Assembly: GCA_036245805.1 (NCBI GenBank)
Contig: BTRK01000005.1
Span: forward strand, 10,044,001 to 10,108,000
DNA length: 64,000 bases
Origin: Pristionchus mayeri
Lineage: Eukaryota; Nematoda; Chromadorea; Rhabditida; Neodiplogasteridae
Reading direction: 5' to 3'
Part shown: positions 12,600 through 24,583 of the stretch, in pieces
Layout: the number at the start of each line of letters is the position of its first letter
Numbering within the stretch: the stretch's first letter is position 1
The notes under the pieces: model-generated
What the model was told of the DNA's origin: nothing
The model's database searches: none
The model's input: the letters and a program-made list of their open reading frames with translations, nothing else
Program-made: the position numbers and the translations under genes

Positions 12600-15320
12600 T
12601 TCCTTCTTTTCCTAATTCTATTGAGCTTTTCCTGAGCAATTCCCGTTCCATTCGTCGAAAGTCGCATCTATTGTCGTATATTAAATCATTAGGCTACAAT
12701 CTTATTCTTTTGAGTGAGACATGGCTGCGTGAGGACGAGAGTGATGCGTATCTTTTGTGTTCTAACGATGATTATGTAGTTTTCCGTAAAGATCGTCCCT
12801 CCACTGCTGAGAAATCTCGAGGCGGTGGAGTAGCTATCCTTTCTTCCCCTCTCTTAAACCCTTTTCTTGTTAACACTTTCTCCTGTGAAGGTATTGAATC
12901 TGTAATTATTGATATTCATCATACCTCTAATTGCATTAACACTCCATTCAAATCAGTGCGTATTTGCATGATCTACCGTTCCCCCTCTTGCGCCTCTACC
13001 TCTCTTGAATCATTTCTCTCTTTTATCACACCCCTCATCATAGATATTCCCTTCCTTATGTGCGGTGATCTCAACCTACCCACTATCGATTGGGTAAATT
13101 TGTCTGCTCCATCTCAAAACGACTTCCTTTCTTTTGCTTCCGACTTCCGCATGACTCAATTTGTAAATTTCAAAACGCGTGGAGAAAATATTTTAGATTT
13201 GGTTCTATGTAACCATAAGATTGTGTTCAATGTGAACCCTGCCCTTCCCTTTGCCGATCATACGAGCATTTCTTTCTCACTGGGCGTCCCTCCTCCCCCT
13301 ACTCGTGAATTCACTCCTTCCAGAAAATATCATTTAGCCGACTGGGATTAAATTAATCATCTCATTTCTTCTCACGATTGGACCATTGCCCTTTCTGCTC
13401 TTGATGCTGATCAAGCCTATACTTATTTTTCAGATTTCATGAATTACACTCTTGACAACTTCGTTCCTAAATCTTCCCCCTCTCCCATCTCTGCTTATCC
13501 CCCATACCTACGTAATCTCCATTTCAAGTCTGATAGAGCCACTTCCCTTGCGCCGAATAGCGTACTTGCAAAAAATTAGCCAAGCGTTTTGAGAAAGCTT
13601 TAAGAGCGCATTATGTGAGAGTCGAATCGCGTGTTATTGAATCGAAAAATCCCAAGGCGTATTACAGTCTCTGCAAAACACGTCTCAAATCCAATAATTC
13701 AGCACCACCTGGTATCATTGATGTTGATGGAACTAAGTTGCTTACCAATTTGGATAAGGCGCAAGCATTCTCCAAGTATTTTGCATCTGTGTCCTCTACC
13801 CCTCTCCTCTCTCCTTTACTGCCGCCGACCCACTCTCAAAGTGAGTCAAAATTTGACCTGGCTTCTATCAACATCCCAAATTCTTATTGCAATTAGGTCA
13901 TTGTCTCCTAAATGTAACACTTCCCCAGATGGGATACCTAATATAGTATATTCTAAGTGCAAATTATCCATTATCTCTCCTTTGTTAATTATTTTCAACA
14001 AATCTTTGCTAAATAATTCAATCCCTGCTATGTGTAAACACGCTATTGTAAAGCCTATCCCTAAATCGTCATCAAACTCAATTAATAGTTTTAGGCCAAT
14101 TAGTCTTACTTGCTCAGTAACTAAAATTTTCGAAAAGATTCTGATTTCTGAAATTACCGAATATCTAGAAGCGAATAATATCCTTGACCCTCACCAAGCC
14201 GGCTTCCGCCTAAATCGCTCTACGTGTACCCAGCTTGTTCAGACTCATTCACATTATCTTCATTTTCTTTCTCAAAAATATTCACTCGATACTATTTATT
14301 TTGACTTCATAAAAGCGTTTGATAGCAGTGATCACCGCCTTCTGCTATTTAAACTTACCAGTCTTGGCTTCTATCGAACAGATCTCAATGCGTTATTATC
14401 GATAATTGCATATCAACTCCAACAATGATCACTTCGGGCGTGCCTCAAGGTTCATGCATTGGACCCCTTCTATTTATTCTATTTATTAATGACCTTGCCA
14501 AAAGACTTCCTCCCGAAATTAAATATGGTGTTTATGCAGATGATCTTAAGATCTATGCTAGGGTGCCTCTTCACTCCCATCTCCTACAATCTGCAATTGA
14601 CTTAGTTTTTGCCTGGTCTCTAGAATGGAATCTATCCCTTAATGAAACTAAATGCACTGTTGTTAACTATGGTTCCCTGACCCCTCGTACCCAATATTTT
14701 ATCAATGGAATTCCCCTTTCCGTGTCCCCTTCTATGAAAGACCTCGGTATACTTATGCAGCCATCACTAATGTTTAATGATCATGTCAGAAAAAGTATTT
14801 CAAAGGCTAGAGCGCAAGTAAACATTATGTTTAAATGCTTCTATTCCACATGCTTGTATAACCGCGCTTTTGTAACTTTCGTTCGACCACTATTAGAATA
14901 CTGCTCAGTAGTATGGTCTCCAACTACAGTTACTCTTGCAAATTCGATAGAAAGTGTTCAACGTAACTTTACTCGTCGTCTCTTTGCTCGGTGCAGTATC
15001 CCATACATACCTTCTTTCATTGCAAACTCTTGAGCACAAAAGGTTCCTCTCTGATCTACTGTTTCTTCACAAGTCTATCCATGGTTTTTACTCTTACGAC
15101 CACTCTTCTCTATATATAATCTCCCCCACTCACTCGTAATCTGCGTAGAGCACATTCTTTGCGTGTTTCCTTACCTTTCGCGAGCCCTAAGCCTCACTCA
15201 AGTTTCGTGACTAGGACGATCGACAGATGGAACGTGTTCTCTAATCAAACCGTAACAAGCTCGCCTAAACATTTCCGATCTCACCTTCTCTCATTACCTT
15301 CCATATCTTTTACTTCCGAT
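12600..15320 (+). pseudogene. LINE ORF2: endonuclease-reverse transcriptase, broken
   Basis: The endonuclease runs from about 12610 to 13350 (SETWLRED, MCGDLNLPTIDW, FADHTSISFS) and ends at an in-frame TAA. The linker continues to about 13896, then a frame change leads to the reverse transcriptase: SPDGIPN, IPKSSS, FRPISLT, KIFEKIL, QAGFRLNRST and FDFIKAFDSSDH up to 14428. After a second break the palm continues with SGVPQGSCIGPLLF and VYADDLKIYA (14425-15033), then the C-terminal segment. At least four breaks make it non-functional, although the key aspartates are kept. Confidence 0.85.
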
Positions 15321-15574
15321 TCACTCTTGCGAGTTTAACCCAACCTGCTGCCCCCCACCAAAGCCTCCCTTCAATCCCTAAATCTTCAAGATATTCTCAA
15401 GATCATATATCTCTCTTCTCCCTCGAATCTACACCGTTAGCGACCCTGGGGGCGTTAGATTCGAGGTGACCCCTGTATACAACCACATCCACCGCAAGCT
15501 ACCGAAGACTATCGCATTTCCCCTATACTTCACCTGGCGGATAAAGAATTGAATTGAATTGAATTGAAATTGAA

Positions 15575-18500
15575 CAATTCCCTCCGAACAGTCAGACGAA
15601 GGATGCAATGAGTCAAATTTCTTGATGAAAAATAATCATTTTTCAGTTTTAACGACTTTCATCAACTCGAAAACCAAATATTTATTGCTATCAAATATTT
15701 ATTGCGAAACATATCCAACTTATTGTCGAAAAACGCTGTATTCAGCCTTAAACTTAGAACAGTTCTCGCAATGTCGGTCTACCTAACCAATGAAATACTT
15801 ATTCGACAGCCAATGCATTGGGGAACAACTTATGGGATCCCGAATTTCCATTTTCGACTTAAGTCTGCATGCATCATTTCTGGGTCCGGACAATCAGCAA
15901 TATTAATCACCCCAATATTCGATTATGTATCTACCGTACTCATTGTGTTTCCTCATTTTTTAAATAAAAGTGAAGTGCGAGCGCCTAGTTTGGACCTTTG
16001 TATCAGTTATGCTATGCATTAGAAAATACATCAAATCAACCACTTACACCGGTGAGATCACTGTCGCATTAGCACTTTAAAGGACATCGTTGCATCAAGA
16101 AACAATCGCTTGTAGATATCCACGTCGAAATAAATAATTTAGACTGATGTTGTGCAGCTGCTGCACATCTGACTTATGCAGCTCTCCGAGAAAGCAACCA
16201 AGTGGTGAGCGTTGTAGATTGAGCGCTAGAAAGAGATTGGCTAACGAAATTTTCCCATGGTTTAATGTAGTCGTATGACGCGAATCGCACGGGTGAATTT
16301 GCAACTGAAAACATTTTAGGAACATTGCCTTTTATGTTATTTCACACCGACGTACCGCTAATATGTTGTGATTCGCTTCCTAATAACGTAGAAGAAACCG
16401 GATTTCCATTGAAGCAATCGATGTTTTACTCGTTTCTATTGAAAAATGAATGAATATAACCTGAAAATATATATGTTAGGTGTTCAATGCAGTCATCACC
16501 CTGCTGTACGTTGGCCCGTCTGGTACGAGGAAGACGCTCAGAGCGAGAGCCGTTGTTAACCGATGTATGATGGCCGAAATGACAATGACATTTTAGGCTG
16601 CAGATTTCCTTAATATATTTTAGAACAGCTCCGCCTCACACATTAAGAAAGACACAAATTATCGAGCGTTTTAAGTATGCCAGACACACAAATGTGATAT
16701 TCTAAAGCATCATCGGATTCGAGCTCGTGCGGAAGTACGTATGAGTCGGGAGACGGAGGCTGCAGTACACGCGGCATCGATCTGCAGAAGCTCCTATTCG
16801 AAGAAATTGCTAAGGTTCATTTATTTTAGCACATCAGCAGACGACGCATTGATGCTCGGTCATTCCTGTCATTCCTTTCGAATGTTTAGTGCTGCACCGA
16901 TCTCACGTGTGTAGTACCAGTATCACTCCATCTCGATTTACTACAAAGGACCTGTGCAATTTGTGGTGATCACGCATGTTCTTACTCTACATTGGAATTA
17001 AACTAAAGCGACAAAAATTATATACATTTTATACGTATTTCGATGGGATGATTTTGAGTTTCACTGAGCGCACTAATCTATATATCAGCGATCATCATCG
17101 TTAAACCTTTCGCTGTTGCTGTTTAATCCAATGTAATACTTCTAAATAACCATGATAAGCTAAAAATGATTATGTTTGCTATCCCTTTCATTTGTGTATC
17201 ACCTCTCAGATATTTTTCTCACGCTAAATCCTTCAGGGTTCACTTAGTTCTTCATTGTGGGCGAGATTATTTCTGGATAATTATTATTTATTTTCCTGAA
17301 CAGTTCGAACTATCGTTAACGCGAAATCGAAATTATATTGAATTAATGATCAGACATGAACCAATCGTGCACCACATTGTCCTAACTTTGCTTCGATAGG
17401 CAACTTGTAGCCTTACCGTCATTTTGTTTCTGTAGTTGCTGCTGTGGGACTGAGAAATATGATGCAGCATGTGGGACTGCAGCACAATCCCCATTACTGC
17501 GATGATGATTACTGGTAAGCTTGACGATGGTCCAAAATATTGTTGACGCCTGAAAATCTCGTATTGATTGTTTTTGCAGCTCGTTCATCTGATGGTTAGG
17601 TGATGAAACATGAACAACACGGTGGCGCTTCAATATTAGGCGCGCTATCCACAACGATTGCTGATTATCCCGGATAGCGCTGAACCGTGATATTGAGATA
17701 CACAAGTGATTATTTTTTCTCAAGAGCACTGTGGTCATTTTTTTATTTCGTATTTTTCTGAGTTCACATTTATAGATTTACTGTCTCCTCAGAAAGACTG
17801 AGCAGCACGTATAACTTCAGCGGCAAACAGCTCGCAAAGATTCTAGTAAACGGTGAGGTATTTATTAGTCTTTCTGTCCGGTGCGAAATCACTTATTGCA
17901 GTTTCCACTTCGGTTAACATTACAGGTGCTACGCAAAACGCATTTTTAGTTTTTATTAAAGTTTATCCTACTGGTAACTGGAAAATGATTAGTCGAGATT
18001 TATTGTATGTTAGATATTTGGAAAAAAGGCTCATTATGTTTTATTTGCAGTCGCGCTCTCTTCGATTTATCCTATTTCCTTGTGATCTGCAGCAGACATT
18101 ATTGCCACCTGCAGCAACTTTTCTGTAGTATCGGCCAAATGTGAGTGGAGAATTTTGATATTTATACTTGAGAGGTGCAATAAATTGGCACACTCCCATT
18201 GTAATGACTATTGCAGACTTTGTGAAAGGGAAACAGTGAAGGTTCGAAATTTGGGTTTTTACAAAATATTCAAATTGCTCCGATCTCTTCATAATTATCA
18301 GGGTAGGTTATCAGGGTAGCCTGAGGTCCACTATAGTTTTGTTCTGATGGATTCCGCGACTTCTCAAATTGCCTAACAACCGGCTCTTGAAATTTTGAAA
18401 ATTCCAAAATTCATAGCTGCCTCAAGAGCTTTAATGCCGTTCAAAAAAGCAAGTTACCAGTTTTTCAAGTTACAACTTTGATGTTGACACTTTTTACGTA

Positions 18501-19099
18501 CCAAAATGAAATTCCAGAATCACAGCTGGCAATGTCAAGTTTCAATGAGCGCATGTATCCACACGATTTCGCGAATCGATTGATTAATAAAAGAGTACCT
18601 GTTAACAAATACTAGTCAACGATTCTATCAGGTTGATCCATAAGTTTCGCTCCAAGACTGTTCTGTAGCTTACTCGCTTGTGGTTCACTTGTGTTCAGGA
18701 TTAATTTGTAATTCTATGAGTAACGATAAATCTTTTAATTCTTTTAGTAACGATAAATTTCGAAAATACCAAAATTCATAGCTGCCTCAAAATTCCAATT
18801 CGCGAAATTATTTGGCTTATGTGAATCAATTCCACTCCGTTCCGCAGTAAATAATATTTTTCGAAAAAGTGTCGAATTGACCGGTTTTTGAGTATTTGGA
18901 TGAAACCACTCCTAAAATAAGATAAACGCGATACAACATATATACTTCAGTGAAGTCAGTTGGTATGGATCGTAATATTCAACAAACACTAAGAAACGGA
19001 ATTTCAGTTTCACTCGAAAAGCGTACAAGGTCAAAATTATCTAATCAGGCGACAAAATGTCGAATTTTCGATTATTCTAAATGTGACTTTTGAAAGGAA
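15575..19099. other. Long stretch without recognisable genes
   Basis: No frame in this 3.5 kb has a domain I recognise. Two partly repeated segments contain ccaaaattcatagctgcctc (near 18405 and 18770), suggesting an old duplicated repeat. A GTTCATGTTTCATC word lies on the minus strand near 17600-17620. Confidence 0.45.
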
Positions 19100-19691
19100 T
19101 AGTGAACCTCGTTTGATCAAAATCTTTCTCTTGAAATCAATAGAAGAATCGGAGGAGCATGGAGATCTTATAACAAGTTCTACACGTTTTTCACGAATCG
19201 AAGATGCGCCATTGGTTTGAAAGTAAGGCTGTTCCGAATGTGCGTCGAGCCGTCGCTAACCTATGGAAGCGAAACGTGGAGTACCACATCAAAGGACAGG
19301 AAACGGCTTATTGTTGCTCAAAGAAGCATGATGCGGAAGATGATCGGAGTTACAAGAATGGACCGAATTTCGAATGTTTCCCTTGCCAATCGCATCCCTC
19401 TCACTGATATCCGAGTTAGAGTCATGATAAGAAAGAGGAGATGGGCAGAGAGACTATCAATGTTCACCGACGACAGGTGGTCCAAAACAGTTCTTGAGTG
19501 GACACCGTGGGATAGAACAAGACCTGTTGGACGCCCGAGAGTCAGATGGAGAGACGAACTCATTAAAGAACACGGAGTGCAATGGCAGCGAGTATACAGG
19601 GAAAACGCGATCGAATGGAAGAACGGCATTGTTCGACAGGCCTCTGCCTTGATGCTCGAGTAAATGATTATGATTATGATTAGTGAACCTC
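19100..19691 (+). mobile_element. RTE-clade LINE, 5'-truncated, with target duplication
   Basis: The insert 19111-19680 is flanked by the perfect 11-bp direct repeat tagtgaacctc (19100-19110 and 19681-19691). It encodes only the C-terminal end of an RTE-type reverse transcriptase protein, in one open frame from about 19126 to 19663: EINRRIGGAW, then YGSETW, then RKRRWAERL and RPVGRPRVRWRDEL, as is usual after the palm domain of RTE/BovB proteins. The 3' end is a short TATGAT/ATGATT repeat tail. The open frame and perfect TSD argue for a fairly recent insertion. Confidence 0.9.
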
Positions 19692-20389
19692 CCCAATTTT
19701 GATAACATCAATACAATATTCTTCGTCACTTGATAAATTAGAGATAAATATAAATTAGAGACCATTAGCTCGTTCATCAAACATTTTCTGCTTGAAGAAA
19801 CAAATTCCGCAATATTCAATAACTCAGAACTATGAAATTCCTGCCCATCTGGTCAGGCAGTTTCAAGGCTGATCCGATGTACGTCTACTATACTAATGCC
19901 CATTCTAAATAGTTTGCGAAAACAGTTTTGTTGTGGCGCTATCATGATTACGCAATGAGTACCATGTCATTGTGCTGCAACAGTCTGTGTGTTTTTGAAC
20001 AATGTCTCTGTAGCAGTTGGCAAAAGTGAGTTTATTATAATAAATGTGAAACCAAAAGGCGAAGACAATCGGTGCTAAAATGTTGATACTATTTTAGAAG
20101 AGGTAATGAAGCACAGATCTCTCGATATTACGGAGTGTCTAGTCTCGACTCTGAGGATTTGGAGTATTAGTTGAAATGGAAACCTTGATGAGATTGTTAT
20201 ATGAAAAAGCGGGTTGTTACAAAATAATCCTGCATCATCGATCTCACGGGTGATTTTGGTGTGAAAATATTCAGTTAAGTCGCTCTTCATTCTTCAACCA
20301 AATTGAGAATTCGGATTTATAGATGTTGTCAAGCCATAAAACTTACGAGTTTGCGATTCGCTGTTTCCATTCACACACTTAGTCAGACC
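19692..20389. other. Intergenic, no gene recognised
   Basis: Nothing supportable on either strand. Confidence 0.5.
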
Positions 20390-20972
20390 ACTTTGGGTAA
20401 AAAATACGATAGGACATGAAATTTGAAAATGTAGAGCACGATGAGCTAAACATTTCATCTGTTGAAAGTGAGTTTCTATCTTTTCGTTGAAGCGAGCTAC
20501 AGGGCCTAAAAGTTGGCAGAAAACGAGGGTGGAGGTGCGCGATAGTGCTATAAAGGGAGGGGAGGGAGAGGGAGGGCAGACGGCGAGAGCGACAGGCGGT
20601 TAGAGCGCGCGCTCTCGGGGGATTCTAGCCCGTTTCAGGGCATCTTCCATGTAGATCGCTTCAACGAGAAGATAGAGACTTACTTTCAACATATGAAAAA
20701 AAAAAAAATGTTTAGCTCATCGTGCTCTACATTTCTGGTTGTGAGCCGGGCCGCTAACACTATGTTGACCTAAAGTACAGTTTTGCCCTTTTCCTTGGTT
20801 TCCTCAGGTGGAATTTCGTATTTCTAGGTGCGCCCTTTCTATGAATAGCTTAGAGGGACATTCCTACGTTATTTTAAAGTGGTTTAGCACATATGGGCCA
20901 ATCTCTTAAGTAGGTAATCGTATGAAAACCGATTTTCAAATTTCATGTCCTATCGTATTTTTTACCCAAAGT
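20390..20972. repeat. Foldback element with G-rich loop
   Basis: The ends are inverted copies: actttgggtaaaaaatacga at 20390 and its complement ending at 20972. Further in, about 20428-20510 pairs with about 20640-20740. The right arm has an extra unpaired segment of about 190 bp (20746-20934). The unpaired loop contains a run of four or more GGG tracts (about 20555-20580) followed by GC-rich sequence. Confidence 0.75.
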
Positions 20973-21941
20973 GAGTTCTGTATTGAGGCCGCAAACTATT
21001 CTAAATGTTGTTTTGGATGATTTTGGACCCAATTGAAGCTAATAGCTGTCAGTTGGAGCTTAGAGGGTACTTTGGTCGGGGACTCATTCTGACGTCGCCG
21101 GACGAAAAGGCACGCTCTTTTTTATACATCTTTCAATTTGGCTGAAATTTGTGGTCAAGTTAGACACAGATAGTGTCTACAAATCGCACATAATTATTCA
21201 GGGGGGTTTTTCCGATTTCCAGAATTTGATCATTTTTGGTCGACCCGACCACCCCGCACTGGGACATACACATGGAATGAAATGATCAACATAAAAGTTG
21301 TAGAGAATCTTCTTAGCGTTCTTTCTGAAGAAAGAACGACCTTCTATCTTCATTATAAACGAAGTTATTGCCATTTAAGTGGGCTCGAGTTGACCCCTAA
21401 AAAGTGAGTGTCCCAAGTTTGGCCTTCAGAATCTCGAAGATGACGATAGTTATCAAAATTCTGACAACGCAGTTTGAAAGAGCATCATTTAAAATACCTT
21501 GCATCACGCTTAGATCAGGTTAAGACGACGTTTGGTTCTACCGCCGCGGACCCCCATCAAATGGGTGATTTTCTCGCGATCCCTCTCAGAGCATCATTTA
21601 AAATACCTTGCATCACGCTTAGATCAGGATAAGACGACGTTTGGTTCTACCGCCGCGGACAACTTTCAAATGGGTGATTTTCTCGCGATCCCTCTCATAT
21701 GTGAAGTTGCCCAACGGTTTTTCCCTTCTGCAAAATTGTGATCCAAACACTTTTGAAAAAAAAATCCGAAACTTGGTTTGATGACAATCATCAATTTCTC
21801 GTATACCCTGAGTCCCTTATTTGATCTGAATATATGTAGGGAATGTTCAAGTAGTCCACCTAATTACGCTACTAAGTAAGCTCAATGCGATTTGAGATGA
21901 GCATTTTACGCGAACTCAAACGTCGTTCACGAAATCGGACA
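20973..21941. other. Intergenic with a tandem duplication
   Basis: No gene recognised. The only clear structure is the 109-bp tandem duplication annotated separately, plus a small perfect hairpin near 21318-21338 (gttctttc/gaaagaac). Confidence 0.5.
21479..21697. repeat. 109-bp tandem duplication, two copies
   Basis: Unit 1 (21479-21587) and unit 2 (21588-21696) both read agagcatcatttaaaatacc at the start and end in ctcgcgatccctctc. They differ at a few positions only (for example ggttaag/ggataag and cccccatc/aactttc). Confidence 0.85.
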
Positions 21942-23303
21942 GAACTTACAGTCGCGCCGGAAAGTCACCGTACACTTTTTAAATTTGTTATATTTTTTTG
22001 CCCAGGAAATGCATCTTTCTGGCACTCAGGTATGATGTACCAAATCCATCGGAGATTATGATCATGGTATTATGGAATGACGTCATCGCATAGTTATTGC
22101 GTAGTGATGATGCAATCAAAATGTACCTTTTCAAAACGGCATTATTCTTACATAGATTTTTTCCTGCTCGCCATACTTTCTATGATTGGAGATATGACCG
22201 AGGCCTACCCAGAATAAATTTTTGAAGGTGCTGCTCGGTCGCACATTTGCTGCAGCGAAGCTGCAAAAACAGGATCTGAAATTCGGAACTCGGCTTCTAG
22301 AGTAGCTAGAGACCCGTTCAAGGCATCAAAATAATCGACATCATGAGTACATATGATCCTGAGAATATGAAAACAATATCTCATAATTTGCCCTCAGGGC
22401 ATGAAAAAATCACTTTTTTGCATGACCATTTTTTGGACATCCATAACTTTACGGAAAAGTTTGGCAAAAATCTGATTTTTATCTGATAATGTTCAAAATG
22501 TATTGAAGAACTGAATTCCAACTTTTTAGAGCGTTGGATATCTTTCCGGCCCGCGGCGTACGTTTTTCGGAGGTATACTAGGGTCTGAAAACACCCTCTT
22601 TACGCACTCTCGTCGTCTGCACTCTCTCGCCCATAGGGGTAAACAAGGTGTTTCCCGACCCTAGTATACCTCCGAAAAACGCACGCCGCGGGCCGGAAAG
22701 ATATCCAAACGCTCTAAAAAGTTGGATTTCAGTTCTTCAATACATTTTGAACATTATCAGATAAAAATCATATTTTTGCCAAACTTTTCCGTAAAGTTAT
22801 GGATGTCCAAAAAATGGTCATGCAAAAAAGTGATTTTTTCATGCCCTGAAGGCAAATTATGAGATATCGTATTCATATTCTCAGGATCATATATACTCAT
22901 GATGGCGATCATTTTGATGCCTTGAACGGGTCTCTAGCTACTCTAGAAGCCGAGTTCCGAATTTCAGATCCTGTTTTTGCAGCTTCGCTGCAGGAAATGT
23001 GCGACCGAGCAGCACCTTCAAAAATTTATTCAGGGTAGGCCTCGGTCATATCTCCAATCATAGAAAGTATGGCGATGAGGAAAAAATATATGTAAGAATA
23101 ATGCCGTTTTGAAAAAGTACATTTTGATTGCATCATCACTACGCAATAACTATGCGATAACGTCATTCCATAATAACATGATCATAATCTCCGATGGATT
23201 TGGTACATCATACCTGAGTGCCAGAATGATGCATTTCCTGGGCAAAAAGATACAACAAATTCAAAAAGTGTACGGTGACTTTCCGGCGCGACTGTATGTT
23301 CCA
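21942..23303. repeat. Foldback element with Tc1/mariner-like ends (CAGTCGCG)
   Basis: Two arms of about 680 bp meet near 22622. The outer ends read acagtcgcgccggaaagtca and its complement. The centre (about 22570-22690) carries ggaggtatactagggt and its mirror. The same family recurs at 48655-49285 and in the arms at 51757-55110 and 56310-59657. CAGT-type termini fit the Tc1/mariner superfamily, but no transposase is present. Confidence 0.8.
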
Positions 23304-24579
23304 ACCTAATAGGTCTCTTGGCGCAATGATGAAACATGAACCGCACAATAATTGGGATAATGTTTTGCGCTATATGAAGAATGACTGTGGCCATGGTGTG
23401 GCGATGGTACATTGGAGTGTAATGCTTTCGACCGCGTGGGCGGCAGCCTTCCCATCGTTGCGAATGATAATTTATTAGTTACACTTCCTAAAATGCCGAG
23501 AGATAATTGCCACGGTAATGTTCAATTTCTTTCGACGTATAAGCGTGGCATTGATACCGCGGGCATGTCCGATTCGAGATCCTGTCGTTGAATAATAATT
23601 ATCTGGTGATCATCATTAATTTCATCTGGTGATTATCATTAATTGGTTTTCGTCGACGTCTTCTGAAGCCCCTGCTGCAAGAAGCGAAGTTGCAGTACCT
23701 GTTCGTATTGGTCAGCTTGTCATCATTTTCTTTAAATTTTTAAAAGGTCGTCCGTCACCGCATTAGCACTGCTGACTCGATCTATCATTGAATGAACGGT
23801 GAAACGAGAAACACCCGAGTAAACTTCCCACAATTGTTTTCTACATTTGCTGAGAATTTTAGCAACTGCTGAGAATTTTTGCATTGTTTAGGATAATTTA
23901 TTGAGCTACTAATAACAATACCGCAAAGTGCTATACAACTAAGTATTTCGAGATTTTTGAGACAGATTTTAAAAAAAAATCGTCTATATACATATTCATG
24001 GAAGTACTCAATACTAGATACTCCATTGCAGAATCGTTGTCGCCTTTGCAGTTTTAGTGTGGAACAGCAGCGCGTGCATCTGTTACTGCAAAGCCCTCAT
24101 CGAGATGAAGCTATTTGGTGAGCCATGCATAGACTCCGCAAGCTCCGCCCACTTGGCTCTGACACTCGCGCCCACGAAAACGAAATCAGGGCAGATCATT
24201 ATGACCCCCATTGTTCTCTCCTGAAAAGGGTAGACAAAGGGATTATGATTTTGAATTTTCCCGCGAAACCCCTAACTGCAAAACGCGGAAATAGACTTTT
24301 TGAAATCGCTTTGATATTGAAATATCGAAGCGATTTCAAACACACAAGAAAACACAAAATATTACCCCCTCTCATCTTCCTATGCTGTAACAATTCGCAT
24401 CTGAACGGCATGCAATAGTTAGCTTTCTATTCTGAGAAATGCCTCTTGCAGCAGCAACAGTCCGAGAAGGTCAACTGCAGCTATTCCAGCAGCTATTTCA
24501 TCGTACCCACGTTTTGTGAGTGATTTTTTTGATTGCAGTCGTCTAAGGCCTCTGTATTGGCGAACATATTTTCGATCGC
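23304..24579. other. Intergenic, no gene recognised
   Basis: Short frames only, no recognisable domain. GGTTCATGTTTCATC occurs on the minus strand near 23326-23343 and CTCGTTTCACCG near 23797. Confidence 0.45.
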
Positions 24580-24583
24580 TTAA

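Larger units (their letters stand above)
12085..15572 (+). mobile_element. Second CR1/Jockey-type LINE, 5'-truncated and decayed
   Basis: Same family as the LINE at 3908-7515 but on the plus strand and more degraded. It begins inside ORF1, continues through endonuclease, reverse transcriptase and C-terminal segment, and ends with a tail of TTGAA units near 15547-15570. It keeps the reverse transcriptase region that the first copy has lost. Both copies can therefore be used to align the family. No clear target duplication was found. Confidence 0.85.
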
